Assembly (NCBI GenBank): GCA_030426845.1
Contig: JAUHXR010000061.1
Location: 1 to 34,188 of the forward strand
DNA from: Polyangia bacterium
GTDB taxonomy: Bacteria > Myxococcota_A > Polyangia > Polyangiales > Sandaracinaceae
Length of the DNA: 34,188 nucleotides
Direction: 5' to 3'
The notes under the pieces were generated by a model. The model saw only the letters and a list, made by a program, of their open reading frames with translations, ran no database searches and had not been told where the DNA came from. Positions within the stretch are counted from its first letter, which is position 1, and each line of letters starts with the position of its first letter. Both the position numbers and the translations under genes were made by a program. Below are positions 10,181-18,322 of the stretch, piece by piece.

Positions 10181-10262
10181 AGGCGAGGCGTTGCGGGGGA
10201 TGGGGGTCCGGTCAAGACGGGCGGTCGGCGCCGCCCATTCCCCGTGGTATTTGTGTCAGCGG

Positions 10263-11105
10263 ATGGCCGAGGCGGGAGCCGAGGATCAAGAGCCGTCCCA
10301 GCCGAGCTGGGGCGAGGCGCTGAAGACGGTCGGCCGGTCACTGGTCGAGCGGCCGGTGTCCGTCGTCTCGGAGATCGGGACGATGGCGGCCCTCGTCTAC
10401 TCGACCGCCCGCTGGGCGATCCGCCCGCCCTACCGGCCTCGCCTGCTGATCGACCAGCTCGAGTTCATCGGGGTGCAGTCGATCTTCATCGTCGGCCTGA
10501 CAGGCTTCTTCGTCGGCGCGGTGTTTGGGCTCCAGCTCGTGGACGGCTTCCGCCAGTTCGGCGCCGAGAACCAGGCCGGCTCGGTCGTCGGCCTGGCCCT
10601 CGCGCGCGAGCTCGCGCCGGTGTTCAGCGCGCTGATGATCACGAGCCGCGCAGGCTCCGCGATGGCCACCGAGATCGCGTCGATGCGGGTGACCAACCAG
10701 ATCGACGCGCTCACCACCATGAGCGTCAACCCGATCCAGTACCTGATCGTGCCGCGGGTGATCGCGGGCGTCATCGCCGGTCCGGTGATGACGCTGCTGT
10801 TCTTCCTCATCGGGATCAGCGGCGCCTACCTCGTCGGCGTCTACCTTATGGGGATCGACGGCGGCATCTTCATCGAACGGGTGAAGTGGTTCGTCGACGT
10901 CGGCGACGTGCAGCAGGGCCTCGTGAAGGCGGCGGTGTTCGGGGCCGCGCTCACCCTCATCGCCTGCCGCCAGGGCTTCCTCGCGAGCGGCGGCGCGGCG
11001 GGCGTCGGCCGCGCGACCAACCGCGCGGTGGTCCAGAGCGCGGTCGCGATCCTCGTCCTCGACTACATCGTCACCGGGATCATCCTCGGCGAGGGCCTCT
11101 TCTGA
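10263..11105 (+). CDS. mlaE: MlaE-type phospholipid ABC transporter permease
   Basis: A 280-residue protein. The ATG at 10263 (MAEAGAEDQEPSQPSW) is preferred; the frame is open upstream but overlaps the alr start region without coding character. Landmarks of the MlaE/TrnD permease family include EFIGVQSIFIVGLTGFFVGA, the conserved LARELAPVFSALMITSRAGS and AMATEIASMRVTNQIDAL, and five to six membrane helices. It forms the inner-membrane core of the retrograde or anterograde phospholipid transporter with the MlaF ATPase, whose gene starts 10 bp downstream. No MCE-domain (MlaD) gene follows in this window. Confidence 0.93.
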   Translation: MAEAGAEDQEPSQPSWGEALKTVGRSLVERPVSVVSEIGTMAALVYSTARWAIRPPYRPRLLIDQLEFIGVQSIFIVGLTGFFVGAVFGLQLVDGFRQFGAENQAGSVVGLALARELAPVFSALMITSRAGSAMATEIASMRVTNQIDALTTMSVNPIQYLIVPRVIAGVIAGPVMTLLFFLIGISGAYLVGVYLMGIDGGIFIERVKWFVDVGDVQQGLVKAAVFGAALTLIACRQGFLASGGAAGVGRATNRAVVQSAVAILVLDYIVTGIILGEGLF

Positions 11106-11115
11106 GGCGCGGCCC

Positions 11116-11937
11116 GTGTTCTGGCGCAAGAAGGAGACCACGCCTGAGGAGCAGGCCGCCGCCGCCGCCGCGGCCGACGACCCGATCCACATCCGGGTGC
11201 GCGACCTGGTCAAGAGCTACGACGGCGGCCCGCAGATCCTCAAGGGCGTCACCTTCGACATCCACCGGAGCCGGATCAACATCATCATCGGCGGCTCGGG
11301 GGCCGGCAAGAGCGTGTTCACGCGGCAGCTCCTGCGCCTCGAGCAGCCCGACAGCGGCTCCATCCTGGTCGACGGGGTCGACATCATCCCGCTCGACGAG
11401 TGGGCCCTGGTGCCCATCCGCAAGAAGTTCGGGATGGTCTTCCAGTTCGGCGCGCTCTTCGACTCGATGACCGTGTTCGACAACGTGGCGTTCCCGCTGC
11501 GCGAGCACACGAAGATGAGCGCCAAGGAGGTCAAGGAGCGCGTCATGCAGCGCCTCGAGGACTTCCGCGTCGCCGACGCCGCCCACAAGCTCCCGGGTCA
11601 GATCTCGGGCGGCATGCAGAAGCGCTCGGCGCTCGCGCGCGCCCTCGTCCTCGAGCCGCAGATCCTGGTCTACGACGAGCCGACGAGCGGCCTCGACCCC
11701 GTGAGCTCGCGGCGCGTCGACGAGCTGATGGCCGAGACGAGCGAGCGCTTCGGCGTGACCTCGGTGATCATCACCCACGACATGGCGACGGTCTTCGAGA
11801 TCGGCCAGCACGTGAACATGCTCTACCAGGGCCGCATCGAGACGAGCACGACGCCCGAGGAGATCCTCCGCACCGACAACGCGGTCGTCCGCGACTTCCT
11901 CAAGGCGTCGGGCGTGAGCGTCGCCGACGGGAGCTGA
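11116..11937 (+). CDS. mlaF: MlaF-type ABC transporter ATPase
   Basis: A 273-residue protein with a GTG start and an Ala-rich N-terminal extension (about 20 residues) before the ATPase core. Walker A GGSGAGKS (59-66), Q-loop FQFGALFDSMTVFDNVAFPL, signature ISGGMQKRSALARAL, Walker B VYDEPTSGLDP, and H-loop IITHDMATVF are all present. The MQKR signature and the FGALFDSMTVFDN Q-loop are characteristic of MlaF/Ttg2A. It energises lipid transport with MlaE. It converges on the DUF3570 gene (24 bp between stop codons). Confidence 0.94.
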   Translation: MFWRKKETTPEEQAAAAAAADDPIHIRVRDLVKSYDGGPQILKGVTFDIHRSRINIIIGGSGAGKSVFTRQLLRLEQPDSGSILVDGVDIIPLDEWALVPIRKKFGMVFQFGALFDSMTVFDNVAFPLREHTKMSAKEVKERVMQRLEDFRVADAAHKLPGQISGGMQKRSALARALVLEPQILVYDEPTSGLDPVSSRRVDELMAETSERFGVTSVIITHDMATVFEIGQHVNMLYQGRIETSTTPEEILRTDNAVVRDFLKASGVSVADGS

Positions 11938-11961
11938 CCCACCGCACCGCGCGCCCCTCGG

Positions 11962-13155
11962 TCAGAAGCCGAAGCCGAGGTCGAACGCGCCGACGTGGGA
12001 CTCGAGCGAGTTGCTCCGCCCGTAGTAGAGGTAGCTGAGCTGGGCGAAGCTCGAGCTGGCGGTGAGCGCGCCGCGGCGGTCGAAGAACCACCGCACCGAG
12101 CCGCCGACCTCGTGCGCGGTGAAGCTCTCGAGGTCGGAGTCGCCGGTCCGGCGCTGCCAGGGTGGGATGTCGCCGACGATCCGATCGGTCCAGAAGCTCG
12201 GCCCCTGCTGGTCGTGCAGGCGGTAGTGCGCCCGCAGCCAGAGGTCACCGAGGTACTGGGTCACCGTCAGGCGCGCGGTGTGCGCGAGCGCGTCGAAGCT
12301 GTCCACGTAGAAGCGATAGTCGAGCGACAGGAACGTGCGCGTCTCCTCGATCGCCTGGCGCACGTTCGCGGTGAAGGTGTGCCGGCCGCGGGTGCGCCCG
12401 AGGTAGTCGCCGACCCGGTCCCCGTCGAAGGTCGGGACGCTGTTGTAGGTCGTCTCGAGGACCCCAATCTGCCCGGTGAACGTGTAGCCGCCGCTGACCA
12501 CGGTGGTCGGCGACAAGAGCTGCGACAACGCGCCGTGAACGCTCCATGTCTGCCGCTGCACGAGGCCGATGTCGCGGCCGTCCGGCTGGATCGGGTCGAA
12601 GACGTCCTGAATGGTCTCCACCCCGACGCGCAGCGTGGCGTTGTCCTCGGCGAACGACGTCTCGATCGCGGTGCCGAGCGTGCCCGAGCCGAAGTACTCC
12701 TCGAGGTGCCCACCCCAGTGGATGTGCACCGTCGTGTGCTCGCTCGTCCGGATCGAGCTGACGACGTCGAGGCTCGCGGCCTCGTTCTCGCGCGACTCGC
12801 TCGTGACCGCGTCGAGGCCGTCGGTGGACGCGGCGGTGACGATGTCGACCGGGATGGCGACGTTGTGGACCGCGTTGCGATCCTGGCGGAGCCGGAACGA
12901 GCCGATCGGCTGGAAGATCCAGGCGTGCTCGCTGCCGCGGCGGGACACTCCGTCCTCCTGGGTGCGCCACTGGGACTGCACGCCGCGACCCTCCTGCTGG
13001 AAGACCGCGAAGCGGAAGCGGGCGTTCTCCACCTCCCACTCGCCGTCCTGAGCCACGGCGCCCGAGGGCAGAGCGGCCCCCGACGCCAGCGCGAATGTCA
13101 GCGCGAACGTCAGCGAGGCCGCCGGGGCGACCGCGAGACCACCGAGCGCGCGCAC
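11962..13155 (-). CDS. DUF3570 outer-membrane beta-barrel-like protein
   Basis: A 397-residue protein with a GTG start. The signal peptide ends near AVA-QDG (residues 1-35). The remainder is rich in amphipathic strands (TVVSGGYTFTGQIGVLE, FLSLDYRFYVDSFD, LWLRAHYRLHDQQG, YLYYGRSNSLESHVG) and ends in LGFGF, the aromatic C-terminus of outer-membrane barrels. This fits the DUF3570 family. It starts 3 bp after the stop of the DUF4266 lipoprotein gene, the usual partner of DUF3570, so the two are almost certainly co-translated. Function is unknown; such pairs often lie near ApbE and thioredoxin-like genes, which are not present here. Confidence 0.82.
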   Translation of the reverse strand: MRALGGLAVAPAASLTFALTFALASGAALPSGAVAQDGEWEVENARFRFAVFQQEGRGVQSQWRTQEDGVSRRGSEHAWIFQPIGSFRLRQDRNAVHNVAIPVDIVTAASTDGLDAVTSESRENEAASLDVVSSIRTSEHTTVHIHWGGHLEEYFGSGTLGTAIETSFAEDNATLRVGVETIQDVFDPIQPDGRDIGLVQRQTWSVHGALSQLLSPTTVVSGGYTFTGQIGVLETTYNSVPTFDGDRVGDYLGRTRGRHTFTANVRQAIEETRTFLSLDYRFYVDSFDALAHTARLTVTQYLGDLWLRAHYRLHDQQGPSFWTDRIVGDIPPWQRRTGDSDLESFTAHEVGGSVRWFFDRRGALTASSSFAQLSYLYYGRSNSLESHVGAFDLGFGF

Positions 13156-13158
13156 GGG

Positions 13159-13386
13159 TCAGTTCCCGCAGGCGCAGCCGCCGCCGGCGGGCCGACCGTC
13201 GCCGCCGGCCGCCACCTCGCGCGAGCTGTGCATCTTGGACAGCGAGCGCGCCTCGAGGGCGGTGCCGTCGGGGTCCATCGCCGGGTCGGCGAGCGCCCCG
13301 CGGGCGTAGCGGGGGACGATCGCGCAGGCCCCGAGGGCCGGCGCGAGGATCAAGCAGGCGAAGACGAGGAGGGCTCTCTGGGTCAC
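13159..13386 (-). CDS. DUF4266 small lipoprotein
   Basis: A 75-residue protein from the GTG at 13386, which gives a compact lipoprotein signal (LLVFACLILAPALGAC). Upstream in-frame ATGs at 13416 and 13425 would only lengthen the N-terminus. After the lipidated Cys come RYARGALADPAMDPD, LEARSLSKMHSSREVAAGG and a Gly-rich tail ending GGGCACGN. The order (LADPxM, LEAR, SREGAAGG, GGGCxC) is that of the DUF4266 family. The two terminal Cys could bind a metal or a cofactor. It is followed directly by the DUF3570 gene. Confidence 0.82.
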   Translation of the reverse strand: MTQRALLVFACLILAPALGACAIVPRYARGALADPAMDPDGTALEARSLSKMHSSREVAAGGDGRPAGGGCACGN

Positions 13387-13454
13387 GGTCGCCGATGGTA
13401 GTTGCTCGCCACCCATTTGGCACAACGCGGGCGCGGCCGGATATCCTCACGGAC

Positions 13455-13832
13455 ATGCGTGACCTCCTCCTCGCGGCGATCGCCGGCCTCGTCCTCCTCG
13501 TCGGCTGTGGCCGAGAGACCTGCGCCGGCTCGGACTGCGCGTGCACCGAAGGCAGCTGCGCGCTCGAGTGCGCGAGCGCGAGCTGCGACTTCGTGTGCAC
13601 CCCGGGGACGAGCTGCGATCACGCGTGCCCCGAGGGCGGCTGCCAGATGCAGTGTTCCGGCGCGCAGAGCTGCGTGCTCGACTGCCCTGGCGGCGGCTGC
13701 CAGGTCCAATGCTCGGGCGCCGACGAGTGCCGGATCACCGGCTGCACCGAGAGCTGCCAGCTCCAGTGCGGCGGCGCGGCGACGTGCGAGAGCTCCTGCA
13801 CGGGCCCGGGCTGCCAGACCCAGCCGGGCTGA
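13455..13832 (+). CDS. Cysteine-rich repeat lipoprotein
   Basis: A 125-residue protein starting MRDLLLAAIAGLVLLVGCG, with lipobox LVGC. The mature part contains 23 cysteines and little else. Near-repeating modules are CPEGGCQMQCSGAQSC, CPGGGCQVQCSGADEC, and CTESCQLQCGGAATC, alternating CxxxC and CxC-like spacing every 4-6 residues. This looks like a disulfide-stabilised ladder or a metal-binding surface protein; no named domain is recognised with confidence. It is divergent from the DUF4266 gene (68 bp) and converges on the methyltransferase gene (17 bp between stops). Hydrophobic and catalytic motifs are absent apart from the signal. Confidence 0.82.
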   Translation: MRDLLLAAIAGLVLLVGCGRETCAGSDCACTEGSCALECASASCDFVCTPGTSCDHACPEGGCQMQCSGAQSCVLDCPGGGCQVQCSGADECRITGCTESCQLQCGGAATCESSCTGPGCQTQPG

Positions 13833-13849
13833 GCTGCGCCGGCGCGCGC

Positions 13850-14728
13850 TCAGTAGTTGCGGACCACGACCTCGGAGACCTTGCCGCGGCCGCGCGCGTC
13901 GCAGTTCACCGCGCGCGCCGCCATCACGGTGTCGATGCGGTGCTCGCCGTAGAGCTCGCGGATGAACGGCACGTCGCTGTTCGACAGCATGCAGCGGCAG
14001 CCGCGCATCGTGAGCTCGTCGAAGACGTCTCGGAGCCGCGTCTGGTCGTCCTGCGAGAAGCCGCCCTGCGCGTAGCTGGTGAAGCTCGCGGTGCGCGAGA
14101 CGGGCTCGTACGGCGGGTCCAGGTAGACGAAGTCGCCGGGCCGCGCGTTGCGGAGCAGCCCCTCGAAGGGCTCGACCATGAGGTCGGCGTAGGCGAGCTG
14201 ATCGCTGGCCGCGCGCAGGCCCTCCTCGTCGAGGATGCGCGGCGACTTGTAGCGGCCGGCGGGGACGTTGAACTCGCCCCGGCGGTTCACGCGATGCAGG
14301 CCGTTGAAGCAGGTCTTGTTGAGGTAGATGAACTGCGCGGCGCGCGCCGGGCCGTGGACGCCGTCGCGCCCCTCGTTGTAGGCCTCGCGGACCTCGTAGT
14401 ACCGCTCCTTGTCGTGCCGGAGCGAGAGCGGGCGCAGCGCGGCGATGACCTCGTCGACGTGGTCGCGCACCGCCTCGTAGGTCGCGACGAGCGCCTCGTT
14501 GACGTCGCAGAGGAGCGCCCGCTCGGGCCGCCGCGCGAAGAACATCGCGGCCCCGCCCATGAACGGCTCGACGTGCCGCATGTGCTCGACTCCGGGGGGG
14601 AGCAGCGGCAGGAGCTGCGAGAGGAGTCGGCCCTTGCCGCCCACCCACTTGAGGATCGGCGCCGGGTCGCGGCGCGGCGGAGCGAGCGGCTGGACGGCGG
14701 CGGCGGCCGCCCCTCGGTGTGTAGCCAT
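13850..14728 (-). CDS. dam: Dam-type DNA adenine N6-methyltransferase, orphan
   Basis: 292 residues from the ATG at 14728, or 300 from the ATG at 14752. The shorter start is preferred because homology begins only at ILKWVGGKGRL and the extra residues would be encoded by a perfect inverted repeat. Neither start has a good Shine-Dalgarno sequence. Motifs: EPFMGGAAMFF, DVNEALVATYEAV, IYLNKTCFNGLHRVNRRGEF, NVPAGRYKSP, VYLDPPYEP (catalytic DPPY), ASFTSYAQGGF. Order and spacing match the D12/Dam alpha class, which methylates adenine, usually in GATC. No restriction endonuclease gene is adjacent, so this is probably a regulatory or housekeeping orphan enzyme. Confidence 0.88.
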   Translation of the reverse strand: MATHRGAAAAAVQPLAPPRRDPAPILKWVGGKGRLLSQLLPLLPPGVEHMRHVEPFMGGAAMFFARRPERALLCDVNEALVATYEAVRDHVDEVIAALRPLSLRHDKERYYEVREAYNEGRDGVHGPARAAQFIYLNKTCFNGLHRVNRRGEFNVPAGRYKSPRILDEEGLRAASDQLAYADLMVEPFEGLLRNARPGDFVYLDPPYEPVSRTASFTSYAQGGFSQDDQTRLRDVFDELTMRGCRCMLSNSDVPFIRELYGEHRIDTVMAARAVNCDARGRGKVSEVVVRNY

Positions 14729-14749
14729 GTGTGCGACGCTATCGCACAC
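14729..14749. promoter_or_regulatory. Perfect inverted repeat at dam start
   Basis: Arms GTGTGCGA (14729-14736) and TCGCACAC (14742-14749) flank a 5-bp spacer. On the minus strand the repeat sits exactly between the two candidate start codons (14750-14752 and 14726-14728) of the methyltransferase gene. It could be an operator for repression, or an mRNA hairpin limiting translation. The regulator is unknown. Confidence 0.55.
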
Positions 14750-14813
14750 CATCGTACCCGCGAAAAAAGCGGCACACGGTCCGTCACGCCGCTCTTGGTA
14801 TCCTCCGCGGTCC

Positions 14814-16088
14814 GTGCCCTCCCTCCCGGAGCTGACGCCGATCGGAAAGCTCGGCCGCTACGACGTGATCGGCAGGATCGCGTCAGGCGGGATGGCCGAG
14901 ATCTTCCTCGCCCGCGAGTCCGGCCCGCACACCGTCGGTCGCCACCTCGTCCTCAAGCGGGTGCTCCCGCACATGACGGACGACGAGCGGATGGTGGAGA
15001 TGTTCGTTCACGAGGCGCAGGTCTGCATGAACCTCAGCCACCCGCACATCTGCCCGATCTACGAGTTCGGCGAAGAGCGCGGGCGCTTCTACCTCGCGAT
15101 GGAGTGGGTGCGCGGCGTCTCGCTCCGCGAGCTGATGGACCGCGTCCGCCGCCCGCTGCCCGTCGCGCTCGTCACCCGCGTCTTCGCCGACATCGCGGGC
15201 GCGCTGCACCACGCGCACACCTGCACCGACCAGAGCGGGCGCCCCCTGTCGATCGTGCACCGTGACGTGAACCCCGAGAACCTGATGATCGGGTTCGACG
15301 GCGTCACCAAGCTCCTCGACTTCGGCGTCGCGGCGGCGGCCACCGAGCGCAAGCACAAGACCGAGGCCGGCAACCTCAAGGGCAAGTTCGCGTACATCTC
15401 TCCAGAGCAGTACCAGGGCCAGCCGCTCGACGGCCGGAGCGACGTGTTCTCGCTCGGGGTCAGCCTCTACGAGGCGCTCACGGGCAAGAGCCTCTACGAC
15501 CGCGCGAGCGAGTACGAGACGGTCGCCGCGATCGTGCTCGACCCCGACGTACCGAGCATCCGCGCCGAGAACCCCGACGTGCCGCCGGAGCTCGACGTCA
15601 TCGTCCAGATGGCGCTCGCGAAGAACCGCGACGAGCGCTACCGCACCGCGGACGAGATGCAGGCCGCGCTCCTGACCTTCATGGCGCGCGACGGTCAGAC
15701 CGCGCGGCACACCGACATCGCGACGATGCTGCGCTCGCTCGTGCCGGATCTGGTCGACGCGGAGCCGAAGCTGGACCGGCGGCCGGAGACCCAGGCGACC
15801 TTCACCCACGGCGCGCCCGCGAAGGAGCCCGCGCCAGCGCCCGAGCCGGACGCGCGGCGACGCACCCAGAGCCAGCAGATGCATCAGCTCCTGCTCGCGG
15901 CCGAGGCGGACGACGAGACGGAGGAGCTGCTCGGCCAGCGCAAGCGCGGCGGCCTCTGGCTCGCGATCGCCAGCGCGATCGTGATCCTCGCCTCGCTCGC
16001 GGTCGTCGGCTGGGTGGTCACCCGCCCGCGCGACGAGCCGCCCGAAGCGCCCGAGGCTGGGCCGCCGACCGAAGCGCCGGCCGAGTAG
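14814..16088 (+). CDS. Membrane-anchored serine/threonine protein kinase
   Basis: 424 residues from GTG at 14814. Hanks-type kinase domain about 16-295: Gly loop GRIASGGMAEIF, ATP-anchoring K48 (LVLKRVL), catalytic loop HRDVNPENLM with D151, DFG at D169, activation segment GKFAYISPEQ, and DVFSLGVSLYEALTG. The usual Lys of HRDxKPxN is Asn, a frequent variation in myxobacterial kinases, so activity is still expected. A charged, Pro/Ala-rich linker follows. A single membrane helix lies near 381-403 (LWLAIASAIVILASLAVVGW), and the tail outside is short and acidic with no sensor domain. Target unknown. The 85 bp to the dam start probably hold divergent promoters. Confidence 0.93.
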   Translation: MPSLPELTPIGKLGRYDVIGRIASGGMAEIFLARESGPHTVGRHLVLKRVLPHMTDDERMVEMFVHEAQVCMNLSHPHICPIYEFGEERGRFYLAMEWVRGVSLRELMDRVRRPLPVALVTRVFADIAGALHHAHTCTDQSGRPLSIVHRDVNPENLMIGFDGVTKLLDFGVAAAATERKHKTEAGNLKGKFAYISPEQYQGQPLDGRSDVFSLGVSLYEALTGKSLYDRASEYETVAAIVLDPDVPSIRAENPDVPPELDVIVQMALAKNRDERYRTADEMQAALLTFMARDGQTARHTDIATMLRSLVPDLVDAEPKLDRRPETQATFTHGAPAKEPAPAPEPDARRRTQSQQMHQLLLAAEADDETEELLGQRKRGGLWLAIASAIVILASLAVVGWVVTRPRDEPPEAPEAGPPTEAPAE

Positions 16089-16111
16089 TCGACCGGCGAT
16101 CCCTGCCGCCG

Positions 16112-18298
16112 TTACTCCTCCTCGGGTGCCCTGGCCGCGACGCTCGCGGGCGAGGCGTCGACCGCTCCTTCGTCGACCGCTCCTTCGTCGACCGCTCCTT
16201 CATCAGTCGATCCGTCGTCCACTGAGCCGCCATCGAGAGGGGCGGCGGCCAGGCCGGGGAGCGGCTTGCCGACGAAGCGGACCACGCCGTAGAGGATCGC
16301 CGCGCCTACCACGAGCGCGACCCACTGCGCGCCGGGGAACGCGCTGACCGCGATCTGGGTGCACACGAGGCTCACGACGCCGACCGCGAGCGCGTAGGGG
16401 AGCTGGGTCCGCACGTGGTCCACGTGATCGCAGCTCGAGGCCATCGAGCTCATCACGGTGGTGTCGCTGATCGGCGAGCAGTGATCGCCCCAGACCGAGC
16501 CGCTGAGGATCGACGCGACCGCGCTCAGCACGACGACCGGGGCGTCGGGAGCCAGCTCGTGCGCGAGGGGCACCACGAGCGGGAAGAGGATCCCCATCGT
16601 CCCCCACGAAGTCCCCGTCGCGAAGCTCACCCCGGCCGCGATCACGAAGACCATCGCGGGGAGCAGCGTCGCCGGCAGCCAGCCGCCCAGCGCCTGGATC
16701 ACGTACTCCGCGGTGTGGAGGTGGTCGCACACGTCGCCGAGCGACCACGCGAGGACGAGGATCATCACCGCGAGCGAGATCGACTTCACGCCGCTGACCC
16801 AGGACTCCATCGCGAGCCGCACGGTGAGGATGCGCTGGCCCACCGCGAGGAGGATCGACAGCAGCCCGCCGATCAGCGCGGCCCACAGCAGCGCCCGCAG
16901 CGAGTCCGCCTTGCCGAAGATGTTGCGCAGGTTGATGTCCAGCAGCGAGAGCGCCCGCTCGGCCGACTCGAGGGCGAGCTGGGCGTGCGCGTCCGCCTCC
17001 GTCCCCACGGGCGCGAGCTCGAGCGCGCGGCGGGCCTCGTCCACCGCGAGCTCGGCCGCGGCGCGGGCCTCGAGGAGCGAGTCGTAGCCGGTGACCGCCA
17101 TGCCGATCACCGCGGTGAGGATGACGGCGGCGATCGGGAGCACGGCGTTGATCCAGCGCGGCTTGGTGCCCTCGGGGGGCGACAGCTCGCTCGAGTCGAA
17201 GTCGGACGCCGGATCGGAGCCCTCGCGGACCAGCGCGCCCGTCTCGATCGCGCGCCGCTCCGCGGCGAGCATCGGGCCGAAGTCACGCTTGGTCAGGATC
17301 AGCGCGAGGCCGAAGAACAGCATCAGGATCGGGTAGAAGCGGTACGGGATGGTCTCGAGGAAGACGAGGTAGGGGTCGCCCTCGATGCCGAGCGCGGCGT
17401 ACTGATCGGCGATGTAGCCGACCTCCACGCCGACCCAGGAGCTCACGATCGCGAAGCTCGAGACCGGCGCGGCGGTCGCGTCGACGAGGAACGCGAGCTT
17501 CTCGCGGCTGATGCGGAGGCGATCGGTGATCGGCCGCATCGTGGTGCCCACGAGCAGGCTGTTCGAGTAGTCGTCGAAGAAGATCGCGAGGCCCATCAGC
17601 CAGGTCGCGAGCGCGCCGGTGAGGCGGTCCTTGGCGAAGCCGGTCACGAGGGTCGCGAGGCCCTGGGCGCCGCCGCTCTTGGCGATGACGCCGATCATCC
17701 CGCCGAGGAGCAGGCTGAAGATCGCGATCGAGGCGTGGTCGGGATCGGCGAGCGCGCCGACCGCGTAGGAGTCGGCCGCGCGGAGGAGGCCCGCGAGCGG
17801 GTCGTAGCCCTCGACGATCGTCGCGCCGAGCCAGACCCCGGCCACGAGCGCGACGACGACCTCGCGGAAGGCGATCGCGAGGACGATCGCGATCACCGCC
17901 GGCAGGACGGAGAGCCACGCGGGGATCACGCGGAGGCGGGCGCGCGCGGCGGCCTGGCCGAGGACCTGCACGGTCACGGCCTCGGAGGACGCGGGCGCGG
18001 TGAGCTCCTCGAAGGTGATGGAGGACACGAGCGCGCCGTCCTCGCGGAGCGCGACCTCCCGCCGGGCGAGGGTGCGGCCGCCCGCGGTCACCGTCAGCTC
18101 GGCCCGCTCGCCCCAGGCCTCGCCGGTCGGGCGGACCTCGAGGGAGAAGGGCGCGTTCGACAGCGCGAGGCGCGGCAGCTCCACCTCGAGGTGGCGGCCC
18201 GGCGTGCCCCCCGCGCCGACGGTCTGGCCGAGCGCGAGCGGCGCCCCGAGCAGCGCGAGGGTGAGCCCGACGATCAGGATCGCGAGGTGGCGGCGCAC
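16112..18298 (-). CDS. NhaC-family Na+/H+ antiporter with extra N-terminal and insert domains
   Basis: 728 residues from a GTG at 18298, chosen because it begins a signal-like segment (RRHLAILIVGLTLALLGAP). Residues about 25-135 form a soluble beta-rich domain (SLEVRPTGEAWGERAELTV). The NhaC core follows: AIFSLLLGGMIGVIAKSGGA, AIFFDDYSNSLLVGTTMRP, VSFATGTSWGTMGILFPL and SGSVWGDHCSPISDTTVMSS. Typical NhaC proteins have 450-520 residues; the excess is the N-terminal domain, a helical insert around 405-480 rich in Ala/Glu, and an acidic tail with DEGAV repeats. Sodium/proton exchange at the inner membrane is likely; other substrates of this superfamily are possible. It is divergent from the hydrolase gene by only 24 bp. 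Confidence 0.88.
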   Translation of the reverse strand: MRRHLAILIVGLTLALLGAPLALGQTVGAGGTPGRHLEVELPRLALSNAPFSLEVRPTGEAWGERAELTVTAGGRTLARREVALREDGALVSSITFEELTAPASSEAVTVQVLGQAAARARLRVIPAWLSVLPAVIAIVLAIAFREVVVALVAGVWLGATIVEGYDPLAGLLRAADSYAVGALADPDHASIAIFSLLLGGMIGVIAKSGGAQGLATLVTGFAKDRLTGALATWLMGLAIFFDDYSNSLLVGTTMRPITDRLRISREKLAFLVDATAAPVSSFAIVSSWVGVEVGYIADQYAALGIEGDPYLVFLETIPYRFYPILMLFFGLALILTKRDFGPMLAAERRAIETGALVREGSDPASDFDSSELSPPEGTKPRWINAVLPIAAVILTAVIGMAVTGYDSLLEARAAAELAVDEARRALELAPVGTEADAHAQLALESAERALSLLDINLRNIFGKADSLRALLWAALIGGLLSILLAVGQRILTVRLAMESWVSGVKSISLAVMILVLAWSLGDVCDHLHTAEYVIQALGGWLPATLLPAMVFVIAAGVSFATGTSWGTMGILFPLVVPLAHELAPDAPVVVLSAVASILSGSVWGDHCSPISDTTVMSSMASSCDHVDHVRTQLPYALAVGVVSLVCTQIAVSAFPGAQWVALVVGAAILYGVVRFVGKPLPGLAAAPLDGGSVDDGSTDEGAVDEGAVDEGAVDASPASVAARAPEEE
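16157..16201. repeat. Three 15-bp tandem repeats within nhaC-like tail
   Basis: The unit GTCGACCGCTCCTTC occurs three times end to end (16157-16171, 16172-16186, 16187-16201). It encodes the pentapeptide DEGAV in the acidic C-terminal tail of the antiporter. The 15-bp length preserves the reading frame, so copy number can change without disrupting the protein. Confidence 0.9.
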
Positions 18299-18322
18299 GC
18301 GCGCGACTGTACCCTCCGAGCC

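Noticed and set aside
13833-14813. Restriction-modification locus
   Set aside because: No endonuclease gene next to the methyltransferase; neighbours are a Cys-rich lipoprotein and a kinase.
16415-18322. Long plus-strand frame opposite the NhaC gene
   Set aside because: His/Arg/Asp-rich antisense shadow that only joins the real hydrolase because no stop intervenes.
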